The notes under the pieces were generated by a model. It did no database searches. It was not told the origin of the DNA and worked only from the letters and a program-made list of their open reading frames with translations. A program made the position numbers and the translations under genes. DNA of 60,697 nt. It comes from Paratrimastix pyriformis. Lineage: Eukaryota > Preaxostyla > Paratrimastigidae. Positions within the stretch are counted from its first letter, which is position 1, and each line of letters opens with the position of its first letter. Of the stretch, positions 18,815 to 31,200 are shown one piece after another. The stretch is from assembly GCA_027972325.1 (NCBI GenBank), contig JAPMOS010000181.1, forward strand, positions 1-60,697, in the 5' to 3' direction.

Positions 18815-19590
18815 CATTCTTGGCACTTTTTTCGGGGTGGTGTACTAAATTTTGTCCCCCCCAATCTTAAATTTTGTCTGTACCAAAGACACTCCTTGTT
18901 TCTTGCGCGCTTCGCGCGCCCGAAAGACGCAACACAGTGTGTGCGGGCGTGTGCGGGCGTGTGCGGGCGTGTGCGGGCGTGTGCGGGCGTGTGCGGGCGT
19001 GTGCGGGCGTGTGCGGGCGTGTGCGGGCGGCGTGTGCGGGCGTGTGCGCGTGCGCGGGCGTGTGTGTGTGTGTGTGGGGGGGAGGGAGGGGGGCCATCAG
19101 ACACCCGAGCATGTCTCTCGTAACATTGAAAGATGAAATACATTTATTTTTCTTCATAAATCGTTATCCTCTCCATGGTACCGTAGCCCTAAAGACAAAA
19201 CACATTGTGCGGTGCGTGTGCGGGTGTGTGCGGTGTGTGCGGGTGTGTGCGGGTGTGTGCGGTGTGCGGCTGTGTGCGGCTGTGTGCGGCTGTGTGTGGG
19301 TGTGCGGGTTTTGCAAGTCCTTGTGTGTGTACTGTACTACCGGGGTGGGGGGTGGGGGTGGGGGTGGGGGGGGTGGGGGGGGGGGGGGGGGGGGGAGGGG
19401 GGGGGAGGGAGGGAGGAGGAGGCAAGGTGGAGGCGGAGGCGCATGGTATCCCGCTTCCTGGGTCATCCCTTGCCGCCGGACGCATCCCAAATCACACGCC
19501 CCACGCCCGCCCCCAGGGCAGCCCCAGGGCAGCCGTGGGGCTGTCGTGAAAGAGGCTCTGAAAACAAGGGCACACGAGTTTTTTTTTGAT
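18815..19590. mobile_element. Second MITE-family copy, left end lost
   Basis: Homology to 6,130-7,080 starts at CATTCTTGGCACTTTT and includes GGTGGTGTACTAAATTTTGT, the GCGCGC-TTC-GCGCGC hairpin, the 10-bp minisatellite (here GTGTGCGGGC), and the GC-rich right half with CCCAAATCACACGCCCCACG. The terminal inverted repeats seen in the first copy are not found, so the ends are truncated or diverged. A second minisatellite block lies at about 19,205-19,300, and there are long G runs at 19,370-19,400. Confidence 0.75.
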
Positions 19591-19806
19591 GCCTAATTTG
19601 GGTGGCAGGGACCAGCACAGAAAGCGGTGGATTCAATCGAGGATGGTGAGTCGCGACGGTCCACCCCCCGTCGTCATCGCAGCTCCGTGTCGTCCCTCTA
19701 TCAATGGCTCTCTTCATCCCATCATCAGCGTCAGCACCCCTCGGCATCGTGACCCCGTCACCATCACCTGTCCGCCCCAGCACTGTCGTCATGTGCGCGA
19801 TGCACT

Positions 19807-19807
<1 letters not shown>

Positions 19808-19838
<31 letters not shown>
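19808..19838. repeat. Poly-G tract
   Basis: About 31 consecutive G bases. Such tracts recur in the window (12,900; 19,390; 27,140 as C; 36,407 as C), and their exact lengths are probably uncertain in sequencing. Confidence 0.95.
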
Positions 19839-19839
<1 letters not shown>

Positions 19840-19891
19840 CGACTCTTGAGCCCTGCCTGGCCGAGAGAAGTGTGGCTGCTCTCTCGTTCGT

Positions 19892-20656
19892 TCAAGAATG
19901 ATCCACCTTGATGTGTCTCATGTCCACCAGCCAGTAGCACAGAAGCTCCGGGACGATCGCGAGATAGAGCGTCCCCACAACGACGGTCACCCACCATGCC
20001 CACGAGATGGGAAAATTGAGCCGCACTATAGAGGTGGTCCTTGTTGTGTGGACAGATGCACGGTGGCTCGTGAACAGCAGACCGATGCAGGAGACGGCAA
20101 GATGAAATAGTGTCAGTGTTATTGCATAATCCCAACACTATGGGGAGATGATGAATGTATAAGAACCGAATTCTCGCTGAAGGCAGGCCTTCCGCGTCGC
20201 GTGAACAACAAAAAAGAAGAGAGCCGCGGCGATGATATACCCCGATGAGAGCGTGATGAGAGCAGCTGAAACAACAAGGATGGGACCCACCACTACTCAC
20301 TGATCCAGACCTTGCGCATTCGGGGACTGCGTCCCATACTCGTCAAACAGGAAGGGAGTCCAAAACACTTGATAATACGGCAATCGATACGAGGCAACTG
20401 GGATGATTGCGATGAGGAAGAGGAGGCCCTCGAAGCACACAAAAATAATGGCGAGTTTTAATAGAATTGTTTTTGAAAGCTCTTCCTTTTTGGTCGTCCC
20501 CATCTGGATCAACTTCTCCTCCCCAGAAGGGACTTTCCACAGGTCGCTTGCTGGCCGGTGTTGGTCAGTCAGGGTCCTCGAGAAAGGCGCGATCGCCTCC
20601 GATTGTTGGAAGAGGGAGAAATGACCGGTGGGAGGAAGGGGGAGGAATCGTATCAA
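19892..20656 (-). CDS. Predicted multi-pass membrane protein, unknown family
   Basis: Minus-strand exons encode hydrophobic helices: KTILLKLAIIFVCFEGLLFL (exon 1), SSGYIIAAALFFFVVHA (exon 2), LTLFHLAVSCIGLLFTS and SWAWWVTVVVGTLYLAIVPE (last part, stop at 19,892). A 35-nt intron (20,266-20,300, GTGAGT...TTTCAG) separates the first two. Another splice or frame change near 20,150 is needed and is not resolved. The Met of MGTTKKEELSK at 20,503 is a good start, although the frame is open to 20,656. With about four helices and an aromatic loop (YRLPYYQVFWTPFLF) it could be a small transporter or a tetraspan-like protein. I do not recognise the family. Confidence 0.55.
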
Positions 20657-20727
20657 GGAGGAAGAGGAGGAGAATGGGGAGTCGGAATAACATGGAATGA
20701 AAACATCGGGTCATTAACATCGGGTCA

Positions 20728-23648
20728 TTACCGCTTTCTCCCGTCGCCTGGGGACGGGTACCTCTTCTTGTCCCCCCGAGATCGGCTTGTACTCCGACTT
20801 CGCCTCCGTCCGCTGGGCGGGGACCCGCGGCCCGGCCGGCCCCCCGAGGGGCGAGGCGAGGAGCCCCGCCGCGGGGAGGCGGCTGCGCGGCGGTGGGAGC
20901 GCGACCGCGATCGGGCGGGCGACCGGGCTGCCCCCCGTTCCGCGGGAGAGTGTTGTCGGTGCGGGGGAGAAGCTGGCCGGCGCGTGGTGGAGGCGGCGGC
21001 GGCGGCGCCCCGTCCGACCTGGGCCGGCGGGTGGGAGGCAGACTGGGAATGCGGCCGGTGGTGGTGCGGTGGGGGTCCGTGTGAGGAAGAGGCCGGTGCG
21101 GGTGGTGCAGGCTTGGCTTGCAGAGGCGCGGGTTGTGGCGCTGGTGCAGGAGCTGGTGCAGGGGCGGGAGCGGGAGCGGGAGCGGAGGCGGAGGCGGGGG
21201 CGGAGGCGGAGGGAGAGCCGGAAGGCGTTCCTGTGGGAGGGGCCGCTGCTGCGGGTGGCGTCGTCCCCAAGAACTTGTGCCAGCGGTGGTGATGCTTGTG
21301 GAGGCGACCATCGGGTCCCAGGACGCCGCCACTCGGCTTGGCCGCGTCGATGGCGGGGACTGCCGAAGGCTGCTTGACAGCCGAAGTCGGGGCGGCGGGT
21401 GGGGCGGCGGGCCGAGGACGGGACCCGTCGGATGGCGGCGCAGGCGCTGCAGGTGCAGGTGCAGGTGCAGGTGCGGGGGCTGCTGGGGCGGCTGCGGGAA
21501 CGGCCGGGGCCGATCCGGTCGGCAGCGAGCCGGAGGGAGTGGGGGCCTGTGGCCCCGGGGCGGCGGTTTCTGCGGCCGGCGGGGAGGCGCCCCCGGTGGC
21601 CTGCAGCTGCTGCAGCTGGCGCTGCCAGAGCAGGCCCAGGGCCAGCTGGACGGCAATCACCGACGTCACCGGGTCGGCCGAGGGCACGGGGCCGGGGGCC
21701 TGGGCGGGCGGGGCAGCGGGTGCAGGGGCCGCCTTGGGGGGTGAGGCCGAGCGGCGCCGGGGCGAGCGGGAACGCGACCAGGAGGGCCGGCGACCCGCCC
21801 GGCGCCGGTTGAAGGGTGAACGCGACCGGGAACGGGAGCGCGAGCGCGGCGAGCGGGGGGAGCGGGCCCGCGATCGGGAGGGCGAGTGCGAGTGGGAGCG
21901 CGACCGGGAGCGGGTCCCCGAGCGGGAACTCTTCGACCGCGACCGGCGCCCGTGGGTGCGACGCGTCGTCTCGGGGAACCTGGGCGGCGGCCGGCCCCCG
22001 AACCGGACCGAGCCGCCACCCGCCGGGCGATCCCGGGCCGGGGGCGGGCGCTGCGGCGGGGGCGGCCCGCGATGACCGGGGGAGCCGGACCGACGCCGAG
22101 TGCCGTGGGCCGGGGGGAAGGGCAGCGGGGCCGGGGCGGGCGAGAGCGGCACCAGGGTGCGCGGCTTGGGGGTGCCCGCGGCTGCCTGCGCGCCGCTGCC
22201 GCCGCTGGCCGAGAGGAGCGGGATGGGCGGCAGCTCAGTGTAGAGCTCGTCCAGCTCGGAGGCGGAGGCGGCCGTGTGGAGGCCGCTCCCGGGCGCGGCT
22301 GCCGGGTGCCGGCGGCCGGCCGGCTCGTCGGGGATTTCCTCGTCGCTGCCGCTGCCCTTGGGGGCTGCCGCCACACGCTTCGACTCGGGGGCGGCAGGGG
22401 GGGCCGTTGAAGATGGTGGGCTCGGGTGAGGCGAGGAGCGGGCGGAGTGCGGTGGAGGAACATCGGCGGCAGGGGCGGGCGGGGCCGCGGGTGGGGCGGC
22501 CGAGCCTTGCGAAGCCGCGGGCGGGGTGGGGTGGGGGCGGGGGACTGTTCTGGGGCTGCCGCGAGCGGGGGAGCAGGAGGCTTCTTGCCCAGCGGTGGTG
22601 TCGCCGTCCCACTTGGCGCCTTGGTGGCGGCGGGTGCCTCGGGGCAGCGAGCGGGCGGGGGCGCCGCCGGAGGAGCAGCCGCGAGGTTGGCGGGGGCCGG
22701 CGGGGCCTGCCGCGGGGGTGGGGCCTGCCATGCCGGGACGAGGGGCGATCCCACCTGGGCCGCCGGGGGCGGGGCGGGCGAGGCCGAGCGCGGCGCCCCG
22801 GGCAGGAAGTCGAAGTCAGGCAGATCCACCGGCGGGTGTGCGGCGGCCGGTGCGGGGCAGGGTTCGGGTGGGGCGGCGGGTGAGGGGACCGGCGCGGGTG
22901 CGGGCGCGGGGGCAGCCGGAGGGCCAGAAGAGGGCGGCGGTGGGGGACCCACGGCCGGCCCAGCCACAGCCGGCGGGGCCACGCCGCCCCGCGAAGGGGA
23001 CCCCGAACCGGAGCGGGACCGGGACCCCGAACCGGAGCGGGAGCGCGATGCCGAGCGGGACCGAGAGCGGGAGCGGGACCGAGAGCGAGACTGGGTGCGG
23101 GAGCGGGACGAACCGGAGCGGGACCGGGAGCGGGACCGAGACGAGGCGGAGCCCGAGCCGGAGCCGCGGGGCGATCCCGAGCGAGCCGAACCGGCCGAGA
23201 GCAGCGCGGGGGCCGCCGCCGGTGGCACCGGTGCTTGGGGCAGCTCGGCTGGCTGCCCTGCCGGCGCGGGGGCATCGGCTACCGGAGCTGCGGCCGGCTG
23301 TGACGACGGCTGGCCGAGGTATGGAGAAGCCTGCTCCTCGCCACCCCCGGGCTCCCGTGGGGGCCGCACCTTCAGCTTTGGGCGGCGCGCGGCGGGGGCG
23401 CCGAGGTCGAGGGGCGGCGACCGGGGGGCGATGGGCGAGAGGGGCTCGATGGCCGGGGTGGAGAGCTGGGGGGCCGCCGGTTTGGAGGCGGGAGCGGCGA
23501 GGTCCGTGGGCGCCTCTCGGGCCATTCCTGCGGGGCCCGGCTGGGGAGGCAGCGAGGGGGCGGCCAAGGGGGCAGCAGAGGGGGAGGGGCCGCTTGAGGC
23601 GGGCGCGGCGGCCGAGGGGGGTGTCGGCGCGCGGAGGGAGGGGTCCAC
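20728..23648 (-). CDS. SR-rich, proline/alanine-rich protein exon(s)
   Basis: The minus strand begins after an acceptor (GGTGGCAG, 23,649) with DPSLRAPTPP. It passes through a long Arg/Ser domain (repeated SRSRSRS at about 23,160-22,990 and again at about 21,930-21,740), an FDFLPGAPRSAS motif, SDEEIPDEPAGRR and SELDELYTELPPIPLL, then a His-rich KHHHRWHKF segment and a final SRSRGDKKRYPSPGDG before the stop at 20,728. RS domains are typical of splicing or nuclear-speckle proteins. Two overlapping frames (23,648-about 22,500 and about 22,730-20,728) suggest one intron or frameshift near 22,550. It could be the C-terminal exon of the Sgf11/ATXN7L3-like gene upstream or a separate gene; I cannot tell. 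Confidence 0.6.
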
Positions 23649-23874
23649 CTGCCACCAGTAGTCTACACCGCACCGAGAGAGAACCTAAGGACGGCAGGGG
23701 AAAGCCGGAAAGCAGAGAGCGAGAACTGAGATGCGTGTGCGTGCGCGTGAAAGCTTGCGAGGGTCCGAGTGAAGGAGCGACCCGCGGCAGGGGGTTCTCT
23801 TTGCATGAGTGGGGTGGCGCTGTCCCGGGGGTTATCTGTCTGGCCGCTTCGATCTCACTGTTGCTGCTGTCTGT

Positions 23875-24245
23875 CCCGGGGTGACCTGCTTTCGATGTGA
23901 CCCGCGTTCTCTGTGTTCTGTATGACCTGCTTTCTGTGTTCTGTGCGTTCCGTGTGACCTGTTTTCTGTGTGCCTGCCTTCTGTGTGACCTGTTTTCTGT
24001 GTTCTGTGTGTTCTGTGTGTTCTGTGTGTTCTGTGTGTTCTGCGTGTGACCTGCTTTCTGTGCTCCGTCATCACCATCGTCATCAGCATCAGCCATCATG
24101 ATCGTCACCATCATCACCATTAACACCATTATCACTATCATCATCATCATCCAATCATCATCATCCAATCATCATCATCATCACCATCACCATCACCATC
24201 ACCATCACCACCACCACTACCACCCACCACCACCACGACCAAACA
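23875..24245. repeat. Degenerate TTCTGTG and CAT/CAC repeats, probably intronic
   Basis: 23,880-24,065 is built of variants of TGTGACCTGCTTTCTGTGTT, and 24,065-24,245 of CAT/CAC triplets. The block lies between the candidate donor near 24,280 and the acceptor at 23,649 on the minus strand, so it would be intron sequence if the flanking exons belong together. Confidence 0.7.
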
Positions 24246-24289
24246 CCACCCACCAAACACCACCACGGACTTTCTGGATGCCCACGAGC

Positions 24290-26640
24290 CGATGCATCAG
24301 GTTGGGATCTTCCTCGTGGAGCGCTGGAAGGGAGCAGATGATGGAGCAAAGAGAAGGAGCGATGAGCCCTGGCCGATCTGAGACCACCTCCCACGCACAC
24401 ACGCAAACGCACCCATACCAAGTTCTCCGCCGCGCTGCCGGCTTACCCCCCCCGGCCCACGGCAAGCGAGCGAGCGCGGGAGGCGGGACGACCGGATGGG
24501 GCCAACGGACGGACGGACCGAGATACCGCGTGCGTGTGGCGCTCTGCTGGGCTTTGCTGTGGTACTTGCAGCGGAGGTTGTTGGCGCACATCTTGCCGGT
24601 GCCCTCCGAGACCACCCCGCAGAACTGGGTGAAGAGGGCCCCCAGCAGCTCGTGCATGGTGCGCGGGGGCGCCGAGGGCGGGAAGGTGGACACCAGCTGC
24701 TCAATGTTGGGGAACTGGGTCTGCGGGGGACGGGAGGAGGAGGAGGGGCAAGGCACGACAGGGGCAATGAGACACGGGGTACGGCGCCGCGTGGCGGAGA
24801 CGACGGGGGTGGGGTGGGGGGATGGCGAGGGCGACAGACCAAACCCTTGCGCACCTGTCGAGAGAGTTGCGGCACGGCGGCGGGGGCGCCCACTGGGACC
24901 GAAAGGTCCGTCGGGGTCGGGCCTGGCGGCGGGACCTGGAGCCCCCCAGTTGATGCGGGCGGCTCGGAGCGATGCGAGCGCCGACGGGCCTGGGAGAAGG
25001 GATGAGGGCGAGGCGAAACAGGAGAGCGAAAAGGAGCGAGGAGAGGAGAGGAGCCGGTGAGCACGGCAGGAGGCAGGGCTGAAGGAGTGAGGCGGCGCCT
25101 GAACGGGTGGGGGGCCGTCACGCCGATCAGGAGTGGGGGGTGGGGAGTGGGGTGGGATGGGATGGGTGGGAGGTGGGACTGGGCCCGAGCAAACCGCACA
25201 GACGGGACGCTTCGCGGCCACCCGCCTGCGCTGCTTGCCGCCTGTCCGCCGGTGGGGCTTCCTGGAGTGGCCGCTCGCATCGTCATCGTCATCGTCCTCC
25301 TCCGGCGAGGGCTCTGTCCCAGTGGCGGCCTCCTCCTCGGCGTCTCCGGGCGGCCCCGCATGGGCCCCGGGCGGGGGTGAGGTCTGGGCGCCCAGATCGG
25401 GCAGGATGGGCGACCAGGGCTCCTCGAGCAGCTCCGATGGGGCCTCGGCAACGGCGGGGGCCGCTGGGGCAGCAGCACCGGGGATGATGGCCGTCGAGGG
25501 AGGGGGCGGGGGATTCTCCTGGTGTGTCCGGTCGTGCGGTTTTCCGCGGCGGACGCGACGCCGTGAGCTGAATGAGCTGCTGGTGCTGGTGCTGCTGGGG
25601 GAGCTGCTCGAGAGGCTGCTGCTGTCCTCCTCCTCGGAGGCAACGCCAGCCGGCCCGGCGGGCGGTGGCGGTGCGACCGCGGGAGCCTGGGTCGAGGGCC
25701 CGGCGGGGGGTGGAGAGGGGGGCTCTGGGTCGGCTCGGGTTCGCTTGGTTTCATGGTGGGCGGGCGGGGACGTGGGGGAGGGACGGCCGGCAGGGCAGTG
25801 TCCTCCAGCTCATCTGCAAGAACGCGTTTTCGGCCGCGCCCCAGAGGCCTCTCGGGTGGCGGAAGACCAGCGAGCGGGGGGCGGATCTCGGGCGGCGGTC
25901 GGGGCGGCGACTGAGACGCAGAGACGGGCGGAGGTGCGGGTGCGGGCATGGCGGTGCTCGGCTGGGCGGCAGCGGAAGTCAGGGGGGACGCGATCGGCGA
26001 GACCGAGCCGTCGGGGAGGGGAATCGGGCTTTCACGTTCCACAGGGGCGACCTCGCGAGGGTGGGCCTCCGGGCCGTGGCGTGAGGCGGAGCGGGCGCTC
26101 AGGGGTGGCACAAGAAAATCGTCACGCGATCGTGCCGGGGTGGGGCTCGGTGGGCTGGGTCGGAGGTGGAGGTGTTGAGTTTCGGTACATCAAAGCTACA
26201 GACTGGCTTCCCAAAGGCAGCAGCGAGGACCGGCCGAAGATCATACACCGTTCAAGATGAGGCGCAAAACGGGCGGCGCTGATCGCACGGCCACAATGGA
26301 AGCAAGTCAGATCCGTCGTTGCCAAGCGGTTAAACCGGGAGACAGATGGGTTGACTAGGGGCTCTTCTAAAGGAGAGGTTCAGGGGTCAACGAACTCGGA
26401 AGCCTGACCAGCATGATAGAGCCAGGTCGCACCGGAGTGCATCCCATTGTCCTCACGGCTCTGATAAGCCTCACCCGCAACAGAGAAAATGAGGTCGTCG
26501 ATTACATCCGTGCAGAGTGCGGAAAGCTGGAAAAAGTTCATCACCCCACAAAATGAACGGAACAAAGACAGACCAAAGAGGCTGTCCCAGAATGCGAAAG
26601 GGTCTCTAAGAGATCCTGTAGCTGAGCGATTCTGAGAGAG
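24290..26640 (-). CDS. Sgf11/ATXN7L3-like subunit of the SAGA deubiquitinase module
   Basis: Two zinc-binding motifs appear in the same order as in ATXN7L3. An Sgf11-type finger: LTCFHCGRAISAARFAPHLE then RCM.FGR (about 26,310-26,230; C-x2-C...H-x3-C). An SCA7-type finger: FCGVVSEGTGKMCANNLRCK then YHS (about 24,600-24,555; C-x10-C-x5-C-x2-H). Upstream, LCTDVIDDLIFSVAGEAYQS (about 26,520-26,450) resembles the N-terminal helix of Sgf11. Supported exon edges are 24,858 (donor, CTCGACAG|GTGCGC), 24,720 (acceptor, CCCCGCAG) and 24,527 (donor, CACGCG|GTATCT), all in phase. The middle is Ser- and acidic-rich. Sgf11/ATXN7L3 activates the USP22/Ubp8 enzyme that removes ubiquitin from histone H2B. A further exon (LHEEDPNLMHRLVGIQ, about 24,330-24,285) may link to the SR-rich exon. 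Confidence 0.65.
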
Positions 26641-26699
26641 TCCCTGGTTTTTTGGGCCACGGCGGACGCGCAATTTTGGAAAACTCACCACTGGGGGTT

Positions 26700-27123
26700 T
26701 CTGATTGTTCATTCAAATTCAAATCACGCACAACGCACCACCTCATGGCATACAGGGTCCATCTCAGGTTGAAAACAGCGACTCGGACCTTCTGAAAGGT
26801 CACCACAAACCAAAAAACGTTTCCAACGAAGAGTCATTGTTGCTCATATGATTGGACTGGAGGGAAAGTCGAATGAAAGCCACACCACAATCATTCGGCT
26901 GAATGGCCTCTGCTTCGCAGTTCAGGCTCTTCGGTGCTATGGCAGGCCGAGCCGAGCCTCTGCTTTTGAACTCTTTCCCCCCCTCCCTCCAGACCGTCGG
27001 TAGGATATCGTGGCTCGGGGCGCGATGGGTCGGCCAGTCGGCCTCATCATCAAGCCAAAGGGAGGCACGTAGACAACAGTTCGGTGGTGGCTTGACTGTG
27101 GGGGGAAGGATCTTCTCTCCTCC

Positions 27124-27162
<39 letters not shown>

Positions 27163-28265
27163 CTCGGTGTCGAACCCAAACACAGCTATTCCAAGAGAGA
27201 AACGGTGAGTCGCCCATGGGTTCCGGGTCAGGGCCAGGCTCGAGCCCACCGAGCGAGGCGGTTGAATTCCGGCGTTTGGCCAGAGGAGTGCCGCGTGAAC
27301 CCGGATCTCGATGTGGTCTCCGGCGAAGCGCAACGGCGCCCATCGGCGCCCGAGGGCATCAATGTGCATTCTTGCGAGAGAAGGCCGCGACCCCCCGCAC
27401 AGGGCTCCCATCCGCTGATGCTGGCCTTGGCGGCGGGCTCGGGTGCAAAAGAAGACTCTTCAGCTGGGGGGGGAGGGGGGGGGGGGGGGTCACAGCTGCG
27501 GTGGGTACCAAAGACTTATTTATTCTGGCAGGCGGATGAGATGGATTTTTCATCGGGAACATGAGGGCGAGCCGGGATCGAAAGAAAAAATCTGTCAGCC
27601 GTGTTTGTGTTCAAATATAGGCTGTAACGAGGCGGCTCGCCTGCTGAAGCCCCTTATCAATGGAGTCCAAAACGAGAGGAGAACAGTTTTGCAACACAGA
27701 GAGTTGGGTAAGTGAAAACTGTTTCAAGATATCTCGGCGTGTTCCCGAGTCAGCATCGAACGGCCGGCGTTTTTGGCGACTGGTTTGAAAAAAACAAAAA
27801 ACAGAGGGTACCTTTTGGTTCTTGTCGCAAAATCAGATTGAAAATTGTTTGGACGGGGGACGTCCGAACCGCCTCTCTCAAGGGGGGAGAGGCGTAGCCT
27901 GGCCCAGAAAAAGTCACTTCAATTCCCTTTGATCCTTACCGGCTCATTTCTGTTTCCGGTTTCCACAGATACACCGCTCTCCTCAACTCGGCTCCTCATC
28001 AACCTCGCTCGAAGACACCGGCTCCCATTCAAAAGCACGACCTGGCAGCGGCAGCTCGCACGACCGTTAAATTAGGCCAAGTCTCACGGCCAGCAACAAC
28101 ACGGCTCTCACAGCCGGTTTCGGCCTCTTACCTTGCCCGGCATCACTCCAAAAATTCTCCTCCTGTTGTCACGATGAGAGGTCTGCATCTTTTTTCATCT
28201 CCAATTCCTTTGCATTGGCGCCAAAGACTCTCCTCCCCCCGAACATTCTCCGATTGCCTTCCTTC
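26700..28265. other. Region without a supported gene; long poly-C tract
   Basis: A C run of about 35 bases lies at 27,127-27,161, and another G run at 27,476-27,487. Minus-strand sequence (27,370-27,180) has an open stretch, MHIDALGRRWAPLRFAGDHI, that could be an exon, and the plus strand has other short open stretches. I recognise no motif and cannot support a gene. Confidence 0.4.
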
Positions 28266-28269
28266 CATC

Positions 28270-31200
28270 ATCAGGCGGCGCGGACCATGTTCGTTCTCAC
28301 CAACCCTCTGGGCCTCAACCACTCTGCCAGCAGCCAGAGTCCAGCCCACTTTGCCGGCACCACGATGCGACGACCTCCCCGGCGCACTCTCCCCCAAATG
28401 CACCCCTGCCTTGCGCTCGCTATTCTGGGCGTCCGCCACGCCCCAAGCCTCCAACATTCCCGGCCCCTCCCGAGAAATCCTCTTCTCCGCTTGTCAGCGG
28501 GTGGCTGGATTCCACCTCGAGCTCGCCCATCTCCCCTCTCGACACCCCCCCGCGTTGTACAGCCGAGCCGGCCACCCCCACCGACGATTCCTCGTTGAGC
28601 ATCGAAATCTCGCCCATGCCCGGGCCGCCGCCCCGCCCGCTCAGTACCGCCGTATCCTCTCCGGCACAGATGGCAGCGAGCCTTGAGGTGCGGTCTCCTC
28701 CCGGCGATCGAGTCCAAGTGCAGACCCCATCCATGCCTCTTGCCCAGCTCCCGCTCCCCGACCCCGGCCCTGACCGCCAACCCGCGGGCATCCTCGCCGC
28801 TCTGGCGCATTCCCCGCTGGCGCCCCCTCGCTCCCCCTCTCCAACAGCTCCCATTCCCCGGGCTCTCTCTCCCACAGCTCCGATCCCTCGCTCACCGTCC
28901 CCCAAGGCCTCGCCCCGCTCGTGCTCGCCCCGGACTCCGGCCCCTCAGTCTCCCGCCCGGACGGACCCCCTCCCTCGCGCCGCCCGTTCTCCATCCCCAA
29001 CGGCTTCCCTCCCAAGCCCTCACTCGCCGCCGGGTTCTTTCCTTCCTCCGGGTTCGCCTTCCTCTCCCAGGGCTCTGGCCACACGCTCGCCATCACAGGC
29101 AGTTCCCGTCCCGCGCTCGCCCTCCCCAACGGCTCCCGTCCCTCGTATCCCATCGTCAACGGCTCCCGTCCCTCGTATCCCATCGTCAACGGCTCCCGTC
29201 CCTCGGATCCAGTCGCCAACGGCACCTCCGAGCGTCTCGTCAGCTCCATGCCCCGGCACCATCCCCTCCCCACACGCGCCGCAACACGCGGCACGTCCTT
29301 CCCCGCCACCCAAACGGCCCAGCCCCCCGCCGCATCCCACCTCGCCTCGCCAGCGCTCCGGTCGGCACCCGTCCTCCCCTCTTGCGCCCTCATCAGAGGG
29401 CCCGCCGCGGCTCTCCGCTCTGGGGAGCGTCCTCCGGGCCGCCGACTGCGCGGTGGCGCATGCCATGCAGGCCGCAACCGACTGCGCCCTGCGCTCCCCG
29501 CAGCGCCTCGCCGCCGCCGCACCGACCAGCCCCTCGCCCTCCTTGCGACCGGCCGGGTCGCCGGTTGGCGCCCGCTTCGTTCCCCCGCGTGCTGGCGGGT
29601 CTTCAGGTGGTGTGGCTCGGACACTGCCATCCTCTGGCCGGTCGCCCTCCTGCCCCGGACAGCCCTGGCCTTCCCCGGTGGCAGCGGTCTCGCCGATGGG
29701 CACCGACAGCACCCAGCTGTCACTCTCCATCTCGCCTGGGTCTTCATCCTACCTGCCCTCTCCGCCTCCGCTCCCGGTGCCCGGCCCCCAGTTCTCCCCG
29801 GGGTCGCCGTCCCGTGCCTGGTCTCCGCTCATCGTCCTTCCGCCCGTGGCGGCGTCGCCCCTGGGCCTGGTGCCCTTCCCGGCCATGTTCACCCCGGAGC
29901 CGCCAACCGCGGACACCCTCACCACCCCCAATCCGTGTCCGCCCCCGACCCGCTCCGATCCTTGCCCACACGCCGGCCCGCCTGTGGAGCACGGGCGGTG
30001 CTCGCCCCTCCAGCCGAGCCCAGCGCGCCCCGTCGTTTTGCAATTCTCCCCCGTCGCACCCTCGGCGGCCAGCCCTACCACGCCTCCAGCAGCGCGGCTG
30101 CCCCCAGATTTCGGCCATCCGCCTGCTCTGCTGCCGTCTTCGCTGTCTGTTGTCCCGTCCCACTGCTCCGCCGCGCAGCCCGTGGCTGTGGTGGCGCCGC
30201 CCCGGGTTGCCATCCGCCGGTTCAACTCGGCCCTGGCCGAGGTGACCAAGATCCTGAACAGCGTCGCCATCTTCGCCCCGCCCGAGCTCCTGGCCCCACA
30301 GCCCGCCAGCGCGCAGCTCAGCAGCCCGCCGCGGCCGCTCCCAGAGGACCGCACAGGATGCCCCACGCCTCCGGTGGCCAGCGGGCTGCCGCGCGACGAT
30401 CCCGAGGCGACAGGGGCGACCCTGGCCATGGTCGATTCACTCCTGGCGACGCATCCCTTTCTGACTGGCGGCCAACCGGCCAGGGCAGGGCCAGTCGCGT
30501 TGCCCGGGGAGGGAGCACGGGGAGGCGCGGAGTTGTGCGGTCTGTCGGGGGCTGAGTCAGCTTTTGCCCATCTCATTCTCCTGGCGGGACAGCCCTGCGA
30601 ACCCGGTTCGCCCGCAATCGCGAACAGCTGGCCCTGCACGTGGCCTGGCTGCACTGGCGCGCCTTCACGGAGCAGCGAGGGCGCCTGGTTCGGTTCCTCG
30701 GAATGCGGCAGGTCTTTCCGGTTGGGGGCGGAGTTGGCGGCCTTGCTGACTCGGCTTCTTTCCAGAACCGCCGCCTCGGGGCCTGCTTTCGGGCTTGGCA
30801 GCGACTCTATGCGACAAGGGCCAGCCCACCTCATCCACAGACGCCACCTCACACCCCGACCGGCCCCGCCTCGCCAATCTCAGCCGTGTTGACCCCGCCA
30901 CCAACCCGCGAGACCGCCCTCGAGGGGCCTCTGCCTGGCCAACGGCCGGGTCTTCTGAGGCGCCATTTCGCTGCCTGGAGGCGCCACGTCGCCCGGCAAC
31001 ACGTTTTGCTCATTCGGCTCGGACCCGCCCCGACCACACAGCCACAGCCGTGCCTCATGAATACCCCCGCCCGACAGGCGCTCGCGACCCTGACCGGCTC
31101 CGCCACTCCGTCCCTCCCGCCAACTGCCGAAGCATCAGTCTCCACCGGGGGCCCCGGAGCCCCGGCCCAGCCGGTCCCGGTGCTAACCCTTGAGAAGCTG

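Noticed and set aside
21296-23884. Long plus-strand frames rich in Gly, Arg and Ala opposite the SR-rich exon
   Set aside because: GC-rich sequence lacks stops on both strands. The RS and acidic motifs make sense only on the minus strand.
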